A DNA stretch of 64,000 bases from Pseudomaricurvus sp965656525 (GTDB taxonomy: Bacteria > Pseudomonadota > Gammaproteobacteria > Pseudomonadales > Cellvibrionaceae), in NCBI GenBank assembly GCA_965656525.1, contig CBFHKY010000015.1, positions 21,927 through 85,926 of the forward strand, in the 5' to 3' direction. A model generated the notes under the pieces. That model worked only from the letters and a program-made list of their open reading frames with translations, was not told where the DNA came from and searched no databases. The translations under genes and the position numbers were made by a program. Of the stretch, positions 50,705-59,945 are shown in pieces (positions within the stretch are counted from its first letter, which is position 1; the number at the start of each line of letters is the position of its first letter).

Positions 50705-52078
50705 ATGACATTACACGTATACAACACCCAAACTCGTCAGAAAGATGTTTTCAAAACCTTAGAGCCAAACAAGGTGAAAATGTACGTCTGCGGGCCTACC
50801 GTCTACAACCTTGTGCACATAGGCAATGCTCGCCCTGTGGTTGTGTTTGATACTTTATTTCGCGTATTAAAAAGCGAATACGACGAGGTAATCTACGCGC
50901 GTAATATTACCGATATCGACGACAAAATCATGAAAGCCGCTATGGAAAATGGTGAACCCATTTCTGCTTTGGCGCAACGTTACGCCAAAGAGTTTGAATC
51001 GGATATGGCGCAGCTGAACAACCAGCCGCCAACGGTTGTGCCTTACGCTACCGATCATGTTGGTCAGATGATTGATATGGTTCAGCGTTTAGTCGATAAG
51101 GGCCACGCCTATGAAGCCGAAGGTCATGTGTTGTTCGCGGTACAATCTATGGAAGACTACGGCAAGCTTTCTAATCGCTCTTTGGATGACATGCTCGATG
51201 GTGCTCGTGTAGAGGTGGCACCCTATAAAAAATACGCAGGTGATTTTGTATTGTGGAAACCCTCGGCGAAGGGTGAGCCCGGTTGGGACAGCCCTTGGGG
51301 TTTCGGTCGCCCTGGTTGGCACCTTGAATGCAGCGCCATGATCGAAACTCATTTAGGTGAAACCATTGATATTCATGGTGGTGGCCGCGACCTTATCTTC
51401 CCGCATCACGAAAACGAAGTGGCCCAATCATGCTGTGCCCACGACGGTAAACAGTACGTGCGTTATTGGATGCACAACGGCTACATCAATATCGACGGCG
51501 AAAAAATGTCTAAGTCACTGGGTAATTTTCGCACCGTGCGTGAGTTATTAACCCATTACAAAGGTGAAGTGATTCGCTGTGCGCTATTATCGGCGCAATA
51601 TCGATCTGAGATGGATTTTTCGACCGACTTATTGGAAGAAACCAAATCTCGTTTGGATAGTTTTTACTCAGCGCTGCGGGATAATAAAACTGTGGCGACC
51701 ATCGACGTCGACATTAAAACAGAACCTTTTTATGCCGCTTTGCTGGACGATCTAAACACGCCGATGGCTCTGGCTGAAATGCGCCAGTTGGCCCGTGAGT
51801 TAAATAAGGCAACAGACGCGGATAAACCGAAATTCAAATCGTTGTTGCTCAAAGCCGGTGAGTTGGTTGGCTTACTGCAACAAGACGCTGAACAATGGTT
51901 TACTGATGCAACGGGTGATGACATCAGTGCAGAGCAGATCGAAGCTCTGGTTGCCGAGCGAGTACAGGCTAAGCTCGATAAAAACTACTCCCGTTCCGAT
52001 GACATTCGTGATGAATTAAAAGCACAAGGTGTTGTGCTGGAAGATTCTCGCGAAGGCACTAAATGGCGTAGGGAATAA
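50705..52078 (+). CDS. cysS: Cysteinyl-tRNA synthetase
   Basis: This 457-residue class I synthetase charges tRNA(Cys). The zinc-binding Cys and HIGH-type motif are in CGPTVYNLVHIGNARP, followed later by HLECSAM and HHENEVAQS with zinc ligands, and the KMSKS loop as KMSKSLGNF. The length is close to the 461 residues of E. coli CysS. The gene follows glnS by 156 bases on the same strand, with its own possible promoter in between. Confidence 0.97.
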   Translation: MTLHVYNTQTRQKDVFKTLEPNKVKMYVCGPTVYNLVHIGNARPVVVFDTLFRVLKSEYDEVIYARNITDIDDKIMKAAMENGEPISALAQRYAKEFESDMAQLNNQPPTVVPYATDHVGQMIDMVQRLVDKGHAYEAEGHVLFAVQSMEDYGKLSNRSLDDMLDGARVEVAPYKKYAGDFVLWKPSAKGEPGWDSPWGFGRPGWHLECSAMIETHLGETIDIHGGGRDLIFPHHENEVAQSCCAHDGKQYVRYWMHNGYINIDGEKMSKSLGNFRTVRELLTHYKGEVIRCALLSAQYRSEMDFSTDLLEETKSRLDSFYSALRDNKTVATIDVDIKTEPFYAALLDDLNTPMALAEMRQLARELNKATDADKPKFKSLLLKAGELVGLLQQDAEQWFTDATGDDISAEQIEALVAERVQAKLDKNYSRSDDIRDELKAQGVVLEDSREGTKWRRE

Positions 52079-52141
52079 GAGACGTTACCGCTTAAACAGC
52101 CGGTAATTATCGAACATACATTCTCAACTATCGAAGTTCAT

Positions 52142-52519
52142 ATGAGTATAGAAGACAAAAATAACGGTGAGTCGATTCGCCGCCAAGTGATGGGCGATGA
52201 GTTTGTCGATCGTGCGTTAAATAACGCGACCGAATTTGATCAGCCTCTGCAAGATCTGGTGATGGAAAACGCTTGGGGTGGGCCATGGACACGAGACGAC
52301 CTGCCTCGCGCTACTCGCAGTTTGGTCACCATTGCCATGCTGATTGCTTTAAAAGCCCCTAATGAATTGAAAGGTCATGTGCGCGGTGCTCTGCGTAATG
52401 GGGCTACCAAAGAAGACATTCGTGCTGTGATCCTGCAAGCAACCGCCTACTGTGGTTTTCCGGCTTCGTTAGAAGCTATGCGTGCAGCCCGCGAAGTGAT
52501 TGATACCTGGGAGAATTAA
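52142..52519 (+). CDS. Carboxymuconolactone decarboxylase-like protein
   Basis: This 125-residue protein resembles 4-carboxymuconolactone decarboxylase (PcaC) and related AhpD-fold proteins. The family block LPRATRSLVTIAMLIAL is followed by ELKGHVRGALRNGATKEDI and VILQATAYCGFPASLEAM. A single Cys is present in TAYCGFP; the CxxC pair of peroxidase members is absent, supporting the decarboxylase-like side. No other pca genes are nearby, so a protocatechuate role is unproven. It ends two bases before the hemB start, implying co-translation. Confidence 0.82.
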   Translation: MSIEDKNNGESIRRQVMGDEFVDRALNNATEFDQPLQDLVMENAWGGPWTRDDLPRATRSLVTIAMLIALKAPNELKGHVRGALRNGATKEDIRAVILQATAYCGFPASLEAMRAAREVIDTWEN

Positions 52520-52521
52520 TT

Positions 52522-53511
52522 GTGGCAGTGACCCCTGAATTTCGCTTTCGGCGCCTACGTCGAACCTCAACTTTACGTGGATTAGTGCGTGAAAATCACA
52601 TCAGTACCGATGATTTGATTCTGCCTCTATTTATTGAAGAGGGCATCGATGAGCCTGTATTGATTCCCAGTATGCCTGGAGTGGTGCGTTACCCTGAATC
52701 GCAGCTGACCGGCGTCGTGCAGCGAGCTTGGGCAAAGGGCATTAAAGCCGTACTGTTGTTTGGTGTATCGACTCATAAAGATAATGTAGGCTCAGATAGC
52801 TGGGACGATAACGGTTTGATGGCCCGGTGTATTCGTACAGCCAAACAAGCACAACCTGAAATGGTAGTGATCAGTGACAACTGTTTTTGTGAGTACACTG
52901 ATCACGGCCACTGCGGTGTCTTGTGTGAAGGTTCACACGAAGGCCTTGATGTGGATAACGACCCAACCTTGGTGAACCTGCAGAAACAAGCTGTGGTGGC
53001 GGCTAAAGCCGGTGTCGATATGATCGCGCCTTCTACGATGGTGGATGGTATGGTAGCGGCCATTCGTGAAGCACTCGATGATGCCGGCTTTCAGCACATT
53101 CCGGTAATGTCGTACTCCACCAAGTTTGCCTCAGCATTCTATGGGCCTTTTCGCGACGCCGTGGACAGCACCTTCAAAGGAACACGAGCGACTTACCAAA
53201 TGGACCCAGCCAATGGCCGTGAAGCCTTGGCAGAATCTATGCAAGATGAAATGGAAGGCGCAGACATTCTAATGGTGAAGCCAGGCTTGGCGTATTTGGA
53301 TGTAATTGCCACGATTCGAGCCAATACCGATAGGCCCTTGGCTGTTTACCATGTCAGTGGTGAATACGCGATGATCAAAGCTGCGGCTACAGCTGGGGTA
53401 ATCGATGAGCAAGCGATTGTCATGGAAAGTATGATGGCGTTTAAGCGAGCAGGTTGTGATTTGATTATTACCTACTACGCCGAGCAAATCGCCGACTGGC
53501 TACATTCATAA
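52522..53511 (+). CDS. hemB: Delta-aminolevulinic acid dehydratase
   Basis: This 329-residue enzyme joins two aminolevulinates into porphobilinogen for haem synthesis. The Schiff-base Lys253 is in MVKPG, and the second active-site lysine is Lys201 in YSTKFASAF. Metal-binding cysteines Cys121, Cys123 and Cys131 lie in DNCFCEYTDHGHCG, so this is a zinc-dependent type. The start is GTG with GGGAGA about eight bases before it, and the gene is immediately behind the carboxymuconolactone decarboxylase-like gene. Confidence 0.96.
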   Translation: MAVTPEFRFRRLRRTSTLRGLVRENHISTDDLILPLFIEEGIDEPVLIPSMPGVVRYPESQLTGVVQRAWAKGIKAVLLFGVSTHKDNVGSDSWDDNGLMARCIRTAKQAQPEMVVISDNCFCEYTDHGHCGVLCEGSHEGLDVDNDPTLVNLQKQAVVAAKAGVDMIAPSTMVDGMVAAIREALDDAGFQHIPVMSYSTKFASAFYGPFRDAVDSTFKGTRATYQMDPANGREALAESMQDEMEGADILMVKPGLAYLDVIATIRANTDRPLAVYHVSGEYAMIKAAATAGVIDEQAIVMESMMAFKRAGCDLIITYYAEQIADWLHS

Positions 53512-53545
53512 AACGTATATTCACAACAATAATTGGAGCGGTTTC

Positions 53546-53605
53546 ATGAAATCTATTCTGATGGTCTGTACCGGTGACTTTGCCCAACATTGTAATTTGA
53601 AATAA
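53546..53605 (+). pseudogene. Short ORF, possible remnant of a second DUF3012 gene
   Basis: A 19-codon frame (ATG to TAA) with TTGGAGCGG upstream reads MKSILMVCTGDFAQHCNLK. The end DFAQHC resembles the usual C-terminal DFAKHC of DUF3012 proteins, and the start resembles a signal peptide, as if the centre had been deleted. An intact DUF3012-like gene lies eight bases downstream. The resemblance is short and could be chance. Confidence 0.3.
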
Positions 53606-53612
53606 CTGAATC

Positions 53613-53804
53613 GTGAAAAAATACCTTCTTGTTTTAGGGCTGCTATTAGTGGGGCTTTGCTTGATCATCTTGGGGTTGTCTTTGGTTGAAGGGCAGGCGC
53701 AACTGTCGACCGAAGCGTGGTGCGAACAGATGATGACATTGCCCAATGTCGATTGGACCCAGCCTCAAGCCCAACGTTTTTCAGCGGAGTGTTTAGTTGA
53801 ATAG
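53613..53804 (+). CDS. DUF3012-like small secreted protein
   Basis: This 63-residue protein starts with a strongly hydrophobic helix (YLLVLGLLLVGLCLIILGLSLV) and then has TEAWCEQMMTLPNVDWTQPQ and AQRFSAECLVE. The WC, DW(T) and late Cys match the DUF3012 pattern of small envelope proteins with two conserved cysteines. A lipobox is not obvious, so it may be an anchored rather than a lipidated protein. Function unknown. The start is GTG, and no strong Shine-Dalgarno is visible. Confidence 0.68.
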   Translation: MKKYLLVLGLLLVGLCLIILGLSLVEGQAQLSTEAWCEQMMTLPNVDWTQPQAQRFSAECLVE

Positions 53805-53889
53805 TCAAATAATGTTATAGATTTTTTGCCGACAGCTGGCTGTTAAACACACAACAATATCTTCTCTCATCGAGAATCTTATCACTACG

Positions 53890-55401
53890 ATGTTTTTTAC
53901 TGACACGCGCACGCATTTTTTCAAACCATTGACCGGAAAATATCGTGAAGTGGTGGTTGAGTGTCTGCGCCTGTTGTATCAGCGGCTCTACACAGACCTT
54001 ACCGATTTTGGTCATTTGCGCAGTCGCGATCAAATCATCGATATCTTTCAAGAATCTATTGCTCGCGCGCCTGTACTGGATACCGATGTATCAGAAGGTG
54101 AAGAAGAAGGGCGGTTTCGTAATCAGCGTGAATTAGCAGGCTTTATTCTTAACCTATTGTTAGAGCACGGCTGGTTAGAAAAACAGCTAGACGAAGCCAC
54201 TCTGCAAAGCACCTACGCGTTCAGTAAAGTAGGGCGTTTGTTTACCGAACCCTTCGTCGAAAGTGGAAATAAAGGGTTTCGGACTCGCAATCGCAACACT
54301 CGCAATACGCGCAATAGCTTACAGGCATTTTTAGAACGCGGTGAAATTCACGACCTTCTGGACGCCTACGAATATTCAGAACGTATCATTAGTGACTTCA
54401 CCGACGTTATTTCTGAATTGGAAGATCGTAAACGCCAGTTAGTGCGTGAAGTGGAAGCTCGTCAGTTAGTCGAGCAAGCCACGGATGATTTTTTTGAGTT
54501 TATGGAGCAGCGCTTTAAGCCAGACCTTGAAGTGCGATTGTCGGCCGACAGCGTTGAAAAATACCGTGATCAGATCACCACATTGATTCAACAGGTTCGT
54601 CGAAAACGAAAATACGGCGGTGAAGGGGAAGACGCCGATACCGATTGGCGCGCAGTGATGGAAAAGCGTTTGCGTCAAATGTTGCCAGGCGAAGTCGTGG
54701 CGGGTCAGTCTATATTGAATAATCTACTCAGTGCTATCGACGACCGTTTACGCAGTGCTTGCGAAGGTATGCTGCCAGCGTTGAGGCGCTCACTCAACAG
54801 TTTTACACAGCGCGCTGACATCATTATGCGCCAGTTAAGCTACTTGCACACCACCAGCGACGACGGTTTGCTTGAGCTATGCCAGCGACTAACGGCACTG
54901 CCTGACTCACAGCAAGCGCAACTTTTGGATTCTGGTGCAGACTCTCTATCGGGTGTGGCATTCGGTTTTATAGACCCAGGCCAAATTCAATTGCGTGAGC
55001 GTACGGGGAAACGTGTTGTGCAAAATCGTATAGCAGCTGATCAAGGGGTTGATAATGTAGGTCGACGGGAACAGTTTATACAGCAGGCATTAGATCAGGC
55101 TTTTTCCATACAAGGCCGTGAAATTCGCGACTATATTTGTTCGGCCCTAAGCCATACTGGGCAAATCAATACTCGCCATTTACCGATCAATAACGCTCAA
55201 CAATTGTTGGCTTTGGCGCATGCTATTGAAGTGGGAGCTGCGGATAATCTCAGTACCCATTTTCGCTTGTCTGTACAGCCTGTAAGTACCGATCATCAGG
55301 AACGGCAATGGTTGCCCATAGAGCAAGGTATCCGTGATGGTGAATATTTCACACAGCGAGATGAATTTATCATTGAATTGATTGAGGTGGCCGGTGATTA
55401 G
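53890..55401 (+). CDS. mksF: MksF-like kleisin subunit of the Mks condensin
   Basis: This 503-residue protein has the helical, charged layout of MksF/JetA kleisin-type proteins of SMC-like condensins. The first block (MFFTDTRTHFFKPLTGKYRE) is characteristic, and the next 350 residues are mostly helical with an RLRSACEGMLPALRRSLNS-type centre. Kleisins bridge the heads of the SMC dimer. The gene overlaps mksE by 20 bases, and mksB follows, so the three are one operon. I assign it by operon order and general appearance; direct kleisin motifs are not short enough to be decisive. Confidence 0.78.
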   Translation: MFFTDTRTHFFKPLTGKYREVVVECLRLLYQRLYTDLTDFGHLRSRDQIIDIFQESIARAPVLDTDVSEGEEEGRFRNQRELAGFILNLLLEHGWLEKQLDEATLQSTYAFSKVGRLFTEPFVESGNKGFRTRNRNTRNTRNSLQAFLERGEIHDLLDAYEYSERIISDFTDVISELEDRKRQLVREVEARQLVEQATDDFFEFMEQRFKPDLEVRLSADSVEKYRDQITTLIQQVRRKRKYGGEGEDADTDWRAVMEKRLRQMLPGEVVAGQSILNNLLSAIDDRLRSACEGMLPALRRSLNSFTQRADIIMRQLSYLHTTSDDGLLELCQRLTALPDSQQAQLLDSGADSLSGVAFGFIDPGQIQLRERTGKRVVQNRIAADQGVDNVGRREQFIQQALDQAFSIQGREIRDYICSALSHTGQINTRHLPINNAQQLLALAHAIEVGAADNLSTHFRLSVQPVSTDHQERQWLPIEQGIRDGEYFTQRDEFIIELIEVAGD

Positions 55402-56209
55402 TTTACAGCAGACGCTTGCAGAGCAACTGCATGAAAAAAATGTAACCGATAAAGACTGGTTAGAGCTGATACAGCGTTTACTGGATTACGGAGTGCTTTG
55501 TCGAGACGAAAGTCGCATCGAGGCTGAAATTTACGATCGATTTGTACACCTTGAACCCTTAGTAGACGATTTCTTGGCGTTGATGGGCATACGTCTGAAC
55601 CACGTCAGTGATTTTCAATATGTTCGTTTGATTCCCCCTGGTGCAAGAGTACCTGGTTTGGATGATGAAACGGATACGCCTTTCAATGGTGGGTTACGAA
55701 CGCGATTAGGGCAGCAAGAGGTCGCAATGATTCTCGCCCTGCGCAGTGAGTACGATAAAGCGCTGCGTGACGGCAAAGTTGATGAGGGCGGCTGTGTCAG
55801 CTTGTCGATGGAGGCTTTAACCCTTGGTTTAAAAAATTTGCTAGGCCGAAACTTGCCGGAAAATATGCAAGAGCGTAAACAGCTGTTTAAACGCTTGCGC
55901 CAACTGCGCTTGGTACGCTTTAGCAACGACAACGATTTTACGGATGCCGATAACTGGATCAAAATCCGTCCAATGATTGTCAATTTGGTGAGCAACGATC
56001 TGATTGATCAGCTTTTGAGCGCGAGTGAAACAATGGCTGATAACGAACTGATAACAGAGCCAGGCTCAGAGTCAGAGCCAAGCACAAAAACGAACGTCCA
56101 TGATGATGCAGCTGCCGAACCTCAGTCCAAACCCTCAACCTTTGAATTACCCGCTAGACAGGGTGGCGATGAGCACTCGCTGTTTGCTAACCAATCTGAG
56201 GATGATTAA
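55382..56209 (+). CDS. mksE: MksE-like subunit of the Mks condensin
   Basis: This 275-residue protein fits the small kleisin-binding subunit of the MksBEF complex (family DUF4194 in Wadjet terms). It has winged-helix-like helices at residues about 20-200 (RLLDYGVLCRDESRIEAEIY, LGRNLPENMQERKQLFKRLR) and a low-complexity, acidic C-terminal tail from about 220. Its start lies 20 bases inside mksF and its end is two bases before mksB, so the three proteins are translated in a block, as expected for a stoichiometric complex. Confidence 0.78.
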   Translation: MRWPVISLQQTLAEQLHEKNVTDKDWLELIQRLLDYGVLCRDESRIEAEIYDRFVHLEPLVDDFLALMGIRLNHVSDFQYVRLIPPGARVPGLDDETDTPFNGGLRTRLGQQEVAMILALRSEYDKALRDGKVDEGGCVSLSMEALTLGLKNLLGRNLPENMQERKQLFKRLRQLRLVRFSNDNDFTDADNWIKIRPMIVNLVSNDLIDQLLSASETMADNELITEPGSESEPSTKTNVHDDAAAEPQSKPSTFELPARQGGDEHSLFANQSEDD

Positions 56210-56211
56210 CG

Positions 56212-59200
56212 GTGTACCTGAAAAAATTTATCTATGTAAACTGGGGCAATATCCCTCACGCCGAATTTGAGTTTGGCCCAGTTAACCTTTTTTCTGGTGG
56301 GAATGGCTCGGGTAAAACCACCGCGGCAGATGCCATTCAAACCGTGATGACGGCAGCGCACGACAACCTTTTCCACTTTAACCCGGGGCAGGATGAATCC
56401 ACCCAGCGAGGGAGAGGCGGCAAGCAAGTCCGTACACTCGCGTCTTATGTATTAGGCTGTGATGACGGTGCCTATGCGCGACCCGAAGCTTGCGACGGTT
56501 ATCTGGCTGCCGTCTTTGCTCCCACTCAAGGTGAAGACGGTGAGTTATTTACGGCCTTACTGGCTATGCGTGCGTTTGTGGAGCGTGCTGGATCGCAGAA
56601 AGTGGCACGTTTGGACGATAGCCAATTTTTTATTTTGCCTGATACACAGTTGTGTTTGGCTGATTTGGTAAAAAGCGATAAAAGCGGCCGTTACGTTGTG
56701 CCAATGGATCGGTTGTACACTCAGCTGCGCAAACAATTTGGTGTGGCGATCGTCGAAAAATACGATAAAAAGAAAGCTTACCTCTGCCGTTTGTACGGTA
56801 TCTTACGTGGTCGTCAAGATGCCATTTCTGAACGAGAAGCAATGAACGCCGCCCGCGCTTTTTCTCGCTTTATGGCCTATAAACCCATTAAAGGCATCGA
56901 CGAATTTGTGTCACAAGAAGTACTCGAACCACGAGATCTCGGCGACGCTATTCGTGATGTGTCATCCATGCTGAAGCGCATTCATACGATGGAATCCGAC
57001 GCTCGGCAATTGCGTGAAGCGACAGAACGATTGCAAGCGGCACGCAGTAGCGCTGAGCACTTTATTGAGCAATGGTTGGAACAAAACCTGTTAGATTACA
57101 GCTTGGCTCGCAGCCGTTATGTTCAGTGTCAGGGGCGTTACCTAAAAGAAAAAGCCTTGCAGCAGAGCCTACGTGAACAGCTGCAAAGTGCGGAGCAAGA
57201 AGCCGAGCTGTGTGATGCACGTCGCAAAGATATTCGTGACCGTCGCTACGAACTGGATTTACGTCGCTTGCAGGTACCTGCCTTGCGTGACAAAGATCAA
57301 CTGCAAAAAGACATTGCACTGCAAGAACGCCAATTAACACAGTCAGCACCGGGCTTGCTTAAGCAAGATGAAGATTTACGCAACAATCGTCTGGCCGCCA
57401 AGCAAGTTCAAAAACAGATTCATCAAACGTCACTCTCACTTTCTGTGATAGGTCTTGCAAACAAGGCACTGCAAAGTACGCTAGCCTCGGTTGCTACCGA
57501 GCAAAGCAGCGTAGATTTTTTAAATCTGTTTACTCGCGACTGGATTGACATTTCACCGTTAGAAAACCATTTAGATGAAGCGTTAAAACAGCAACAACAG
57601 CACAATCGTCTTGTGGATATGTGGCACTCAACACAAGAGGTGGAACCGAGCTTACGAGATCAATTGGCACAAGAGGGTGACAAGCGACGTCAAGCCAGCG
57701 ATCGATTCAAGCGTTTGGTGCAAATCAAAGAAAGCGACATTCAAATGTTGGAGCAGCGGCGAGTCGTTTATCCTGCGGCTGTGCGACAAGCATTAGATTT
57801 GCTCCAGCGACAGCTACCCCAAGCCGACGCCCGCGTTCTATGTGATTACGTAGAAGTGTTGGACAGTGAATGGCAATCAGCCATAGAAGGTTACATTGGC
57901 GGGAGTCGCTTTGGCATTATAGTGGAAGAAGCTTTTGAGGCCGATGCCATTCGGATGTTGCGACAACAGGGCAATACAAAAGGCGGTGGCCAAGCAAAAG
58001 TGATTCAAGGGTATAAGGCTCGCCGTGATGCCGATCGTATCAGCCAACTGCCTCAGGAATCCATAGCGCACGTGATGAGTTTTGGCCACTCTGTTGCCGA
58101 TGCCTACATCAAAGCCAGTTATGGACAAGTGCAGCGCGTCGCTAATGCTGAAGCGTTGCGGCAAACCCGACGAGGTGTCACACAAGATGGCATGGGCTCT
58201 GGTAATTACGCGATGTTTCGCTGTGACATTAGCGACAGTGAGTTGGTGTTCGGACAGGGCGCACGTGATAAAGCCTTATTGGCTAAGCGTAATGAGTTGA
58301 CTGAGCTGCAGGCAGAATGGCAAAACGCATCAGATCACGCCAATGAGAGTCAATTACTGCTGCAAAGCGTTGATCAATTCCAAAAACTGACCTATGCCGA
58401 TCAATTGCAAGCGATGCTGGTCGTGCAACGAAATTTACAACAAGCTGAAGCGTCATTAGAGCAGCTGGATTTATCTGATTTTGATGAACTCGAAGCGCAG
58501 TTGGTCCAGTTGGCCAATGACGAACGACAGCAAGACGATTTTGTAAAAAAGCTTTCTGATGATCAGGTAGGTATTCGGGCACGGTTAAAAAACGTAGATA
58601 CGGATTGCCAAAATCTGAGTAAAGAACAAGATCAAAACCTAAAGGTATTGGAAAGTGCAGAGGACAATTTACACAGCCTAGTGGCTATTTGGCCCGACTT
58701 TGATGTGGAGCATAAACTGCAATTAGCAGAAGAGCACATCCAGGCTCACACGAACCCTGACTATTTTGCTAATGCAGCATCCACACTGGCGGGCGAACTA
58801 AACGCCGAGCTAAATACTTTACAAAAACGCATTATTGAACACAATCAACACTGCCAAAAAGCGGACGCCTTGGCCGTAGACTTAGACTTTTCGAACAGCT
58901 TAGGGCGCTCTAATTTTCAACAGGTATGCCAATTGCAGCAACAACTGGATACCCTTTATAACCGCTTTAAAAATAACATACTGGCTAAGCGCTATGAAGA
59001 ACTCAGCTCATTGCGTGAAAGCTTTAATAACGCGTTTGTGACGAATCTTTGCCACTCTATTTACCAAGCCATTAACGACGGCGAAAAAACACTTACCGCG
59101 CTTAACGACGAATTACAACACCACCGGTTTGGTGCGGATCGAGAAAGCTTTGAGTTCGATTGGCAATGGCTGCCAGAATTTAAAGAGTACTGGCAATTCT

Positions 59201-59850
59201 TTAAAGCGGTGATCGATAATCCCAGTTTGGGTGACGGTGAAACACTGTTTGAAATGGAACTTAGCTCTAAGCATCAGCGAGTGCGTGATCGCTTGATGGC
59301 CATGTTGCTGGATGAAAATGAAGAAAAAGCCCTGCGTGAATTGATTCGTATTGCAGACTATCGAAATTACCGTCGCTACGAAATCTACAAAAAACCGGAA
59401 GGCAAAACACCCATTGCGCTCAGTCAATATGGAACCGGCTCTGGTGGTCAGCTGGAAACCCCAGCCTATATTATCCGCAGCGCAGCCATCACATCCGCAT
59501 TTCGTTTTAGCGAGGGAAAGAGCCATTTACGAATGGTATTGGTGGACGAAGCCTTCTCTAAGATGGATGAACATCGATCCAAAGAAGTGATTCGCTATTT
59601 GACAGAAAGTTTAGGCTTACAGCTGATGTTCATTATGCCCACGAGTAAATCTGGCCCCTTTATGGATTTGATCAGTAATCAGTTTGTGTTCAGTAAAGTA
59701 CCAACAACCGCCTCGATGGGTGAGCTGAATACACGTGTACTGGTGGACCGCCAACAGTGTAATCGTGAGAAAATAGCCGAGCTTATGGCAAATCATCGCC
59801 GCACCATTCGTCAGCAAGCCGCACTCGACTTCTTAGAAGAGGTGGAATGA
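56212..59850 (+). CDS. mksB: MksB-like SMC ATPase of the Mks condensin
   Basis: This 1212-residue protein is an SMC/RecN/MukB-type ATPase. The Walker A motif is at residues 29-37 (GGNGSGKTT), and the C-terminal head has the signature GTGSGGQ at 1074-1080 and Walker B VLVDEAF with Asp1112 and Glu1113. Between them are two long coiled-coil arms with a central hinge near residues 540-680 (EGYIGGSRFGIIVEE). Two heads, held together by MksF and MksE, would move or bridge DNA. Start is GTG. The neighbouring gene is a cation channel; no JetD/MksG toprim nuclease is present. Confidence 0.88.
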   Translation: MYLKKFIYVNWGNIPHAEFEFGPVNLFSGGNGSGKTTAADAIQTVMTAAHDNLFHFNPGQDESTQRGRGGKQVRTLASYVLGCDDGAYARPEACDGYLAAVFAPTQGEDGELFTALLAMRAFVERAGSQKVARLDDSQFFILPDTQLCLADLVKSDKSGRYVVPMDRLYTQLRKQFGVAIVEKYDKKKAYLCRLYGILRGRQDAISEREAMNAARAFSRFMAYKPIKGIDEFVSQEVLEPRDLGDAIRDVSSMLKRIHTMESDARQLREATERLQAARSSAEHFIEQWLEQNLLDYSLARSRYVQCQGRYLKEKALQQSLREQLQSAEQEAELCDARRKDIRDRRYELDLRRLQVPALRDKDQLQKDIALQERQLTQSAPGLLKQDEDLRNNRLAAKQVQKQIHQTSLSLSVIGLANKALQSTLASVATEQSSVDFLNLFTRDWIDISPLENHLDEALKQQQQHNRLVDMWHSTQEVEPSLRDQLAQEGDKRRQASDRFKRLVQIKESDIQMLEQRRVVYPAAVRQALDLLQRQLPQADARVLCDYVEVLDSEWQSAIEGYIGGSRFGIIVEEAFEADAIRMLRQQGNTKGGGQAKVIQGYKARRDADRISQLPQESIAHVMSFGHSVADAYIKASYGQVQRVANAEALRQTRRGVTQDGMGSGNYAMFRCDISDSELVFGQGARDKALLAKRNELTELQAEWQNASDHANESQLLLQSVDQFQKLTYADQLQAMLVVQRNLQQAEASLEQLDLSDFDELEAQLVQLANDERQQDDFVKKLSDDQVGIRARLKNVDTDCQNLSKEQDQNLKVLESAEDNLHSLVAIWPDFDVEHKLQLAEEHIQAHTNPDYFANAASTLAGELNAELNTLQKRIIEHNQHCQKADALAVDLDFSNSLGRSNFQQVCQLQQQLDTLYNRFKNNILAKRYEELSSLRESFNNAFVTNLCHSIYQAINDGEKTLTALNDELQHHRFGADRESFEFDWQWLPEFKEYWQFFKAVIDNPSLGDGETLFEMELSSKHQRVRDRLMAMLLDENEEKALRELIRIADYRNYRRYEIYKKPEGKTPIALSQYGTGSGGQLETPAYIIRSAAITSAFRFSEGKSHLRMVLVDEAFSKMDEHRSKEVIRYLTESLGLQLMFIMPTSKSGPFMDLISNQFVFSKVPTTASMGELNTRVLVDRQQCNREKIAELMANHRRTIRQQAALDFLEEVE

Positions 59851-59945
59851 TTGATAGGCACTGATGACAGACTTTATAAACCTGATGTAATAACGATGAA
59901 TTTTATTTATTTAACCAGTGGTTTGATCTTCGAGGTAAACAAGCA

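Noticed and set aside
53890..59850. Full Wadjet plasmid-defence system
   Set aside because: Only the MksF, MksE and MksB equivalents are present. The next gene is an ion channel, not a toprim nuclease.
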